Below are positions 1 through 4,065 of a stretch of 7,590 nt of DNA, one piece after another (position 1 is the stretch's first letter; every line of letters starts with the position of its first letter). This DNA is from Clostridiales bacterium (GTDB taxonomy: Bacteria; Bacillota; Clostridia; Oscillospirales; Ruminococcaceae), in NCBI GenBank assembly GCA_029007575.1, contig JAQXIB010000047.1, positions 1-7,590 on the forward strand, written 5' to 3'. Made by a program: the position numbers and the translations under genes. Below the pieces are notes generated by a model, which was given only the letters and a program-made list of their open reading frames with translations, did no database searches and was not told the origin of the DNA.

Positions 1-27
1 ATTTCGATTTCAGAATGAAATCGAAAT
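1..27. repeat. Perfect inverted repeat, hairpin 1 of a contiguous array
   Basis: An 11-base arm at 1-11 (ATTTCGATTTC) is perfectly complementary to 17-27 around a 5-base loop (AGAAT). The repeat touches the window edge, so the stem may be longer. No T-run follows on either strand, so it is not a classical terminator. It directly abuts hairpin 2. Confidence 0.8.
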
Positions 28-77
28 ACAAAGTGCAAGGCTTTTTACAAAAGCAATCAAAAAGCCTTGCACTTTGT
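28..77. repeat. Perfect inverted repeat, hairpin 2 of a contiguous array
   Basis: A 19-base arm at 28-46 (ACAAAGTGCAAGGCTTTTT) pairs perfectly with 59-77, leaving a 12-base A-rich loop at 47-58. It starts one base after hairpin 1 ends and stops one base before hairpin 3 begins. A 19 bp stem without mismatch is very unlikely by chance. No U-tract follows on either strand, so it is an intergenic structured repeat rather than an obvious intrinsic terminator, though it could still stop transcription from a gene to the left. Confidence 0.85.
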
Positions 78-126
78 CAATTCAAAAACAACGGCAAAAT
101 ACTTTGCTATCGTTGTTTTTGAATTG
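78..126. repeat. Perfect inverted repeat, hairpin 3 of a contiguous array
   Basis: A 16-base arm at 78-93 (CAATTCAAAAACAACG) pairs perfectly with 111-126. Inside it a second stem of 5 bp (94-98 GCAAA with 103-107 TTTGC) closes an ATAC loop, so the whole folds as a 21 bp hairpin with one 3-base bulge at 108-110. The left arm shares AAAACAACGG (85-94) with the region just before the downstream ribosome site (195-204). Confidence 0.85.
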
Positions 127-156
127 TTCAGTGAGCATTAAATAATGGCTACTGCG

Positions 157-177
157 CAAATCAAAAAAATTGATTTG
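157..177. repeat. Short inverted repeat, hairpin 4, upstream of the URO-D-like gene
   Basis: CAAATCAA at 157-164 pairs with TTGATTTG at 170-177 around a 5-A loop. It lies 25 bases before the GGAGG ribosome site of the gene at 216. It is AT-rich and short, so chance is possible. The surrounding bases 127-215 hold no other recognisable signal and no convincing promoter. Confidence 0.5.
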
Positions 178-215
178 TTTAAACGGCTATCACCAAAACA
201 ACGGAGGAAAAACGG

Positions 216-1319
216 ATGGAAACGATCAGAAAGGCAAAAGAAACGATGACTGCCAAGGAACGGGTAAAACGAACATTTGCTTTTGAAAAAACGGATCGGG
301 TTACGATCGGGTATGACACCAATCCGGCGATTCATCATAAGCTTTGCATGGCGCTGGGAGTGGCTGATGACGATTTGCTGACCTTGTATCAAAAGCTGGG
401 CGTAGACTATGTGGGCGCCAATACGCCTTATGTCGGAAAGCAGCTCTATCCTGAAATCCCAAACCGGATTCGAAACGCGGAAAACGGAGCGGTGATGCGG
501 TATGTTGAGAATGAGTACGGCGCTTATTATGACTATTGCGATTTTCCGTTGAAGGACGTAGACAGCGAAATCATCGCGAGTTATCCCTTCCCCGATCCGG
601 ACGATTATGATTATGACGAGGAGGATCGCCGCATCGATCAGTTGATCGAGATGGGATTCGCGATTCATTTGGGACATCCCGGTTTAGGTGACATATTAAA
701 TACAACCGGAACCTTGATGGGCGTGGAGGACGCACTGATCAATTTGGGGATCGGGGATGAGGCAACCTTGGAAATGACCGACCGCCGATTGGCAGTACAG
801 CTTGAAGTGATCGAACGGCAGCTCATCAAATCGAAAGGCAAGATTGACTTTATTTGGATGGGCGAAGACCTTGGTACGCAACACACGCCGATTATCAGCA
901 TGGAGATGTATCAACGGGTATTGCAACCGCGGCATCAGAAATTTATTGATCTGGCAAAAGCGTATGATCTGCCCATTATGATACATACCTGCGGTTCTTC
1001 AAGCTGGGTATATGAAACCTTGCTTCAAATGGGAATGACCGGTGTGGATACGCTTCAGCCCGAAGCGACAAACATGTCTCCCGCCTATCTGGCGGAGCAT
1101 TTCGGCGGCAGACTGACTTTTCGCGGATGTATCTCAACCGCCGGACCGCTGGCCTACGGCACGGCTGCCGAAACGGAACAGATTTGCCGTGAGACACTGG
1201 AGACGTTAATGCCGTATCGGGGATATCATTTTGCGCCGACGCATCAGATTCAGGACAACACACCGGTTGAAAACGTGATCGCCATGTATCAGGCCGCGCA
1301 TCAATATGGCTGTTATTAA
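216..1319 (+). CDS. Uroporphyrinogen decarboxylase (URO-D) superfamily protein, MtaA/CmuA-like
   Basis: A 367-residue cytosolic protein of the URO-D TIM-barrel superfamily, which contains true heme-pathway HemE and methyl-transfer enzymes of the MtaA/MtbA/CmuA type. It has an HxC pair (H257, C259 in IHTCGSS) and a later Cys in RGCIST (C305). This matches the HxC...C zinc site of the methyltransferase branch, so zinc-dependent thiol or corrinoid methyl transfer is likelier than heme synthesis. GEDLG (216-220), LQPEA (280-284) and the C-terminal PTHQIQDNTPVENV (341-354) are superfamily landmarks. Length is normal for the family. The start at 216 is chosen because GGAGG at 203-207 lies 8 bases upstream; Met11 (base 246) is where many relatives begin and is the alternative. 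It appears monocistronic, with no corrinoid protein or methyltransferase partner alongside. The superfamily call is secure; the substrate is unknown. Confidence 0.88.
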   Translation: METIRKAKETMTAKERVKRTFAFEKTDRVTIGYDTNPAIHHKLCMALGVADDDLLTLYQKLGVDYVGANTPYVGKQLYPEIPNRIRNAENGAVMRYVENEYGAYYDYCDFPLKDVDSEIIASYPFPDPDDYDYDEEDRRIDQLIEMGFAIHLGHPGLGDILNTTGTLMGVEDALINLGIGDEATLEMTDRRLAVQLEVIERQLIKSKGKIDFIWMGEDLGTQHTPIISMEMYQRVLQPRHQKFIDLAKAYDLPIMIHTCGSSSWVYETLLQMGMTGVDTLQPEATNMSPAYLAEHFGGRLTFRGCISTAGPLAYGTAAETEQICRETLETLMPYRGYHFAPTHQIQDNTPVENVIAMYQAAHQYGCY

Positions 1320-1379
1320 ATCGGTATGTGGGGTGATGGATGCTGAAAGCTTAGATTTTGATTTTATTGTTTCGCGGTA

Positions 1380-1408
1380 TTGAAATTACCAGCCGGCTCT
1401 GCTATAAT
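1380..1408 (+). promoter_or_regulatory. Sigma-A-type promoter for ktrB
   Basis: A -35 box TTGAAA (1380-1385) and a perfect -10 TATAAT (1403-1408) are separated by 17 bases. Transcription would start near 1415, giving a leader of about 85 bases. The leader contains an imperfect hairpin (ACAGCA 1448-1453 with TGCTGT 1472-1477, and CGG 1457-1459 with CCG 1468-1470) just upstream of the ribosome site. Confidence 0.75.
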
Positions 1409-1501
1409 GAATTGATAACAGTAAAATCTCAGTGGAGATAACATCAGACAGCATTTCGGGGTATCATCCGGTGCTGTTTGTTTCGGAAGGGAAGTAATGA
1501 T

Positions 1502-2872
1502 TTGCAAACCGGCGAAAAAAAGAAAAAAGGATTCTTCAGCAATCCGACCAGAGTGATTGTCAGCAGCTTTGCTTTGTTGATTCTGGCGGGAACGATTTTG
1601 CTGATGCTTCCGTTTTCGTCAAAAACAGGGCATTTTACCGGACTGCTCGAGGCGCTGTTTACTGCCACATCTGCGACCTGTGTCACAGGTTTAGTGGTTT
1701 TTGATACCTACACCTATTGGAGTTTTTTCGGACAGATCGTGATATTGACCTTGATTCAACTGGGCGGACTGGGCTTAGTGACGTTGACTACCTTTTTTAA
1801 CATCGCGATTCGAAAGAAGATGGGCTATAAGCGGTTGCAGTTGGCGCAGGAATCGGTTAACTCGCCGGATGCAGTGGATGCAAAGCATCTGGTTAAAATG
1901 ATCATGATACTCACTTTTTCTTTTGAACTGTTAGGCGCGCTGTTGCTGAGCGTGACGTTTGTGCCCGCGTTTGGCCCGGAAGGCGTTTACATTTCGATTT
2001 TTCTGGCGATTTCTTCCTATTGCAATGCCGGGTTTGACGTTTTGGGGCGAAGCGCGGCGTTTGCCAGCCTGACTGAATATGCTTCCGACCCGATGGTGCT
2101 GATACCGATCTGTATGCTGATCATCTGCGGCGGGCTGGGATTTTTAGTATGGCAAAATTTATTTTCATATCGAAAAACGAAACGGTTGCTGCTGCATACC
2201 AAAATCGTTTTATCCATCAGCGCGGTGCTGATTGTATTTGGCACACTGGCATTTTTGATTTGTGAGTGGGATAATCAGCAAACTATTGGCGGCATGGGAT
2301 TTGGCGATAAGCTGTTAAATTCCTTTTTCCAATCGGTCACGACCAGAACCGCGGGGTTTAATACCATTGATTTGGAAAGCATGCACGGTATCACCAAAGG
2401 ATTGATGATGTTTTTAATGTTTATCGGTGCGGCGCCCGGCTCCACCGGAGGCGGTATTAAGGTAACCACCTTTGTGGTACTGGTGATGACTATTATTTGT
2501 GTGACGCGCGGAAGCGATGAGACCACCATCCGGGGAAGAAAGGTTGACAAGGCGGTTGTGTACAAAGCGCTTGCAGTCACCGGATTGGCAGGATGTGCCG
2601 TTATTTTGGCGGCCGGCATTATTTACTTTTCCACCGGACACGCGAAATCCATTTCAACGGTAGATGCCATGTTTGAATCGGTATCCGCTTTTGCGACAGT
2701 CGGCCTGTCGGTCGGTGTTTCGGGAGCGGCAAACCATATTTCCCGGCTTGCTTTGATTCTCACGATGTTTCTCGGCAGAGTCGGGCCGGTATCGTTTGCG
2801 CTGTCGTTGGCAATGCGTCCCGGCAAGAAAAAGAATCAGGTTATGCCGGAAGCAAAAATATTGGTTGGATAA
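1502..2872 (+). CDS. ktrB: KtrB/TrkH-family potassium uptake channel subunit
   Basis: The membrane pore subunit of a Ktr-type K+ (or Na+-coupled K+) uptake system. Four pseudo-repeats each carry a selectivity-filter glycine: VTGL, NAGF, TAGF and TVGL, at residues 61-64, 175-178, 283-286 and 399-402 counted from TTG 1502. The flexible gate loop GSTGGGIK (313-320) and the late GRVGP (425-429) are typical. At about 456 residues it matches KtrB rather than longer TrkH. No ATG lies in frame near the start. TTG 1502 is preferred because GGAAGGGAAG (1485-1494) precedes it by 7 bases; TTG 1478 extends the frame by 8 residues but lacks a ribosome site. An out-of-frame ATG at 1497 is discussed in the findings. 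The cytosolic RCK regulator (KtrA), usually adjacent, is absent here, so it must be encoded elsewhere. The gene ends in a strong terminator and is monocistronic. Confidence 0.92.
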   Translation: MQTGEKKKKGFFSNPTRVIVSSFALLILAGTILLMLPFSSKTGHFTGLLEALFTATSATCVTGLVVFDTYTYWSFFGQIVILTLIQLGGLGLVTLTTFFNIAIRKKMGYKRLQLAQESVNSPDAVDAKHLVKMIMILTFSFELLGALLLSVTFVPAFGPEGVYISIFLAISSYCNAGFDVLGRSAAFASLTEYASDPMVLIPICMLIICGGLGFLVWQNLFSYRKTKRLLLHTKIVLSISAVLIVFGTLAFLICEWDNQQTIGGMGFGDKLLNSFFQSVTTRTAGFNTIDLESMHGITKGLMMFLMFIGAAPGSTGGGIKVTTFVVLVMTIICVTRGSDETTIRGRKVDKAVVYKALAVTGLAGCAVILAAGIIYFSTGHAKSISTVDAMFESVSAFATVGLSVGVSGAANHISRLALILTMFLGRVGPVSFALSLAMRPGKKKNQVMPEAKILVG

Positions 2873-2909
2873 AAAACGAGGCTGTTCTTTGCAGAACAGC
2901 CTCGTTTTT
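2872..2909. terminator. Bidirectional intrinsic terminator between ktrB and trxA
   Basis: A perfect 17 bp stem (2872-2888 with 2893-2909) closes a TTGC tetraloop. The GC core CGAGGCTGTTCT is flanked by A5 on the left and T5 on the right, so the hairpin has a U-tract in both directions. It lies at the ktrB stop codon and 50 bases beyond the trxA stop, serving both convergent genes. Confidence 0.92.
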
Positions 2910-2959
2910 CATGTTTCGGCGGGATAGACGCCGATGATGAAATGACACCGTATTCGTTA

Positions 2960-3268
2960 TTACAGCATTGCAAGAATTTCCTCTTTGCTTTTTACGCCGA
3001 CCGAAACATTAGTTACTTTTCCGTCTTTGATCACAACCAAGGTCGGAATACTTCTGACTTGGAATTGCGAAGCAAGCTCGCTTTGCTCATCGACATTCAC
3101 TTTGCAGACCTTTACCGAGTCATCCACCTCGTCGGCAAGTTGGTCAATGACCGGAGAAAGCATTTTGCAGGGACCGCACCAAGCCGCCCAGAAGTCAATC
3201 AATATTGTTTTATCGCTTGCCAGAACCTCTTGATCGAAATTATCATTTGTTAATGCAGTAACAGACAT
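2960..3268 (-). CDS. trxA: Thioredoxin
   Basis: A 102-residue cytosolic thioredoxin, a general protein-disulfide reductant normally recycled by thioredoxin reductase. The active site WCGPC is at residues 30-34 (C31, C34). The buried Asp25 lies in LIDFWA, and the cis-proline is P76 in RSIPT, followed by the VIKDGK turn. An extra Cys (C55) sits in VCKVNVDE, as in many clostridial thioredoxins. The frame stays open upstream to 3409, but the true start is ATG 3268: it matches the usual thioredoxin N-terminus and has AGGAGG 8 bases upstream (minus strand), whereas the 47-residue extension looks like translated leader. It is monocistronic, with its own promoter and a terminator shared with ktrB. 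No reductase gene is nearby. Confidence 0.95.
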   Translation of the reverse strand: MSVTALTNDNFDQEVLASDKTILIDFWAAWCGPCKMLSPVIDQLADEVDDSVKVCKVNVDEQSELASQFQVRSIPTLVVIKDGKVTNVSVGVKSKEEILAML

Positions 3269-3349
3269 TGTAACGTCCTCCTTTATAATTTTGATGAAAG
3301 CTATCGGTACAAACGTGTTGCCCGGAATCAGTAGAATATCCACAAGTTT

Positions 3350-3378
3350 AGTATACACTATTCTTACGCAATCATCAA
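3350..3378 (-). promoter_or_regulatory. Promoter for trxA
   Basis: On the minus strand TTGATG (3378-3373) and TATACT (3355-3350) are separated by 17 bases. The start would be near 3343, giving a leader of about 75 bases before the AGGAGG site. It diverges from the tRNA promoter. Confidence 0.6.
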
Positions 3379-3417
3379 GGGGATAGAAAAAATAATCGGT
3401 TTTTTTCAAAAAAGGGC

Positions 3418-3445
3418 TTGCTATTTTTTATTTTTATGGTATAAT
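3418..3445 (+). promoter_or_regulatory. Promoter for the tRNA-Val gene
   Basis: TTGCTA (3418-3423), a 16-base spacer and a perfect TATAAT (3440-3445) preceded by TGG, giving an extended -10. The 5' leader of the pre-tRNA (about 3452-3485) contains a small GGTAT/ATACC hairpin at 3462-3475. Confidence 0.7.
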
Positions 3446-3485
3446 ATTTCAAGTAACAAATGGTATATGAATACCTATTATATTT

Positions 3486-3562
3486 GAAGGTGTAGCTCAG
3501 CTGGTTAGAGTACCTGCTTGACATGCAGGGGGTCGATGGTTCAAGTCCATTCATCTTCACCA
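3486..3562 (+). tRNA. tRNA-Val, anticodon GAC, CCA encoded
   Basis: A 77-base cloverleaf. Acceptor GAAGGTG (3486-3492) pairs with CATCTTC (3552-3558) with one G-U. D arm is GCTC/GAGT. The anticodon stem CCTGC/GCAGG holds loop TTGACAT, so the anticodon is GAC (3520-3522), reading GUC/GUU valine codons. T arm is GATGG/CCATT with loop TTCAAGT, discriminator A3559, and CCA at 3560-3562 is genomically encoded. The acceptor and the closing pairs of the D and T stems each use a G-U wobble, so the arms are weaker than usual, but every stem is complete. It is a single-gene unit with its own promoter and terminator. The identity as Val rests on the anticodon and overall resemblance; GAC is the less common bacterial valine isoacceptor. 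Confidence 0.95.
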
Positions 3563-3599
3563 AAAAAAGACAGGCTTCGACAGAAGCCTGTCTTTTTTT
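3562..3599 (+). terminator. Intrinsic terminator of the tRNA-Val gene
   Basis: A 10 bp GC-rich stem (GACAGGCTTC 3569-3578 with 3583-3592) and a GACA loop, extended to 17 bp by A7 and T7 tracts. It begins at the terminal A of CCA. The symmetrical A/T tracts make it active in either direction in principle, but only the tRNA side has a transcript. Confidence 0.93.
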
Positions 3600-3605
3600 G
3601 GTGAT

Positions 3606-3710
3606 ATTCGTTCCTTATGGAACGAGTGAAATATTACTTCGTAATGTGAAATAAACTTCTCGTGCAATGAAGCGAATTTTATTTCACATTTGGCGTCGGC
3701 AATATTTCAT
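3606..3710. repeat. Multi-hairpin palindromic intergenic element
   Basis: Several nested perfect palindromes lie together. ATTCGTTCC (3606-3614) pairs with 3619-3627. An outer 9 bp stem TGAAATATT (3627-3635) pairs with AATATTTCA (3701-3709). An alternative ATTAC/GTAAT hairpin sits at 3633-3645. An inner 13 bp stem AATGTGAAATAAA (3643-3655) pairs perfectly with 3678-3690. The modules GTGAAATATtACTTC and GTGAAATAAACTTC look like copies of one unit. The outer stem with internal arms suggests a multi-branch junction of the kind seen in short dispersed palindromic repeats. No frame codes through it. Confidence 0.7.
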
Positions 3711-3715
3711 TGGTT

Positions 3716-3794
3716 ATACTAAAATCTGATTGAAAGCTTTAATATATTTTCGAGGATGAATTGCACCAGAATGCGTTTCATTAGATTTTAGTAT
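3716..3794. repeat. Long inverted repeat with 12 bp perfect arms
   Basis: ATACTAAAATCT (3716-3727) is the exact reverse complement of 3783-3794. Allowing one G-U pair and a one-base bulge, the stem continues through TGAAA (3731-3735) and TTTCA (3776-3780) to roughly 17 bp, enclosing about 40 bases. It could fold as a long hairpin RNA or be the ends of a tiny mobile remnant. No target duplication is obvious. Confidence 0.6.
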
Positions 3795-3862
3795 TATATG
3801 GTCTTGTTGGTTCAAGCCCATATCAAAATTTGATGCCGGCAACTTTTTTACTGCCTCTTGAC

Positions 3863-3906
3863 AAAAACGACGGCAATTTCCGCAAGGAGGTTGCCGTTCG
3901 TTTTTT
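3863..3906 (+). terminator. Terminator-like hairpin with GCAA tetraloop in gene-free DNA
   Basis: AAAAACGA plus CGGCAATTTCC (3863-3881) folds back on GGAGGTTGCCGTTCG plus T6 (3886-3906) with one bulged base and two G-U pairs, closing a GCAA (GNRA) loop at 3882-3885. A run of T at 3901-3906 follows on the plus strand. It has every mark of an intrinsic terminator, but no plus-strand gene precedes it since the tRNA's own terminator at 3599. It may end a short uncharacterised transcript or be a leftover. Confidence 0.55.
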
Positions 3907-3973
3907 CGACACATTGATGATTAGGAAAATTGAGGGACAGATAAAAAATTGATTGTGGGATAAAAAACGGCAG

Positions 3974-4003
3974 TTGCCTTTTCGGAGCGGTTTATGATAC
4001 AAT
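3974..4003 (+). promoter_or_regulatory. Promoter for the fused permease gene
   Basis: TTGCCT (3974-3979), an 18-base spacer, and TACAAT (3998-4003) preceded by TGA as an extended -10. The start would be near 4010, giving a leader of about 55 bases that ends in the AGAAAGGA ribosome site. Confidence 0.5.
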
Positions 4004-4065
4004 GAAAACAGAAAAATATACAATCAAACCGGTACCGATCTTCTTCGGAAAAGAGAAAGGAATGG

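Larger units (their letters stand above)
3714..3914 (-). pseudogene. Possible C-terminal remnant of a cytidine-deaminase-like gene
   Basis: A 66-codon minus-strand frame begins with a stop codon (TAA) three codons before its first ATG. It contains PPCGNCRRFC (residues 9-18), resembling the second zinc-ligand motif PCGxCR of the cytidine deaminase / blasticidin-S deaminase fold, followed at a plausible distance by DHIIL, like the strand after this helix. The first catalytic motif (HAE or CAE) is missing because the upstream frame is closed and the DNA there carries another gene's promoter. There is no ribosome site. If real it is a dead fragment. The motif is short, and the same DNA forms hairpins, so chance remains a serious alternative. 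Confidence 0.25.

Noticed and set aside
119..146. TTGAAT with AATAAT 16 bases on, considered as a promoter for the URO-D-like gene
   Set aside because: Both boxes are poor, and the -35 lies in the arm of hairpin 3. In such AT-rich DNA this match is not convincing.
138..677. 179-codon minus-strand frame opposite the URO-D-like gene
   Set aside because: It is antisense to a well-supported gene, has no ribosome site, and its translation shows no family resemblance.
3269..3409. 47-residue N-terminal extension of thioredoxin
   Set aside because: It covers the trxA promoter and leader, and the ATG at 3268 has an ideal AGGAGG site and the family's normal N-terminus.
3809..3821. GGTTCAAGCCCAT, 12 of 13 bases identical to the tRNA T-arm (3538-3550), considered as an attachment-site remnant
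   Set aside because: The match stops before the acceptor end and CCA, there is no integrase, and only about 250 bases separate the copies. Chance similarity is likelier.
3858..3886. Perfect TTGACA at 3858-3863 considered as a promoter -35
   Set aside because: No -10-like hexamer lies 16-18 bases downstream; that stretch is the stem of the terminator-like hairpin.
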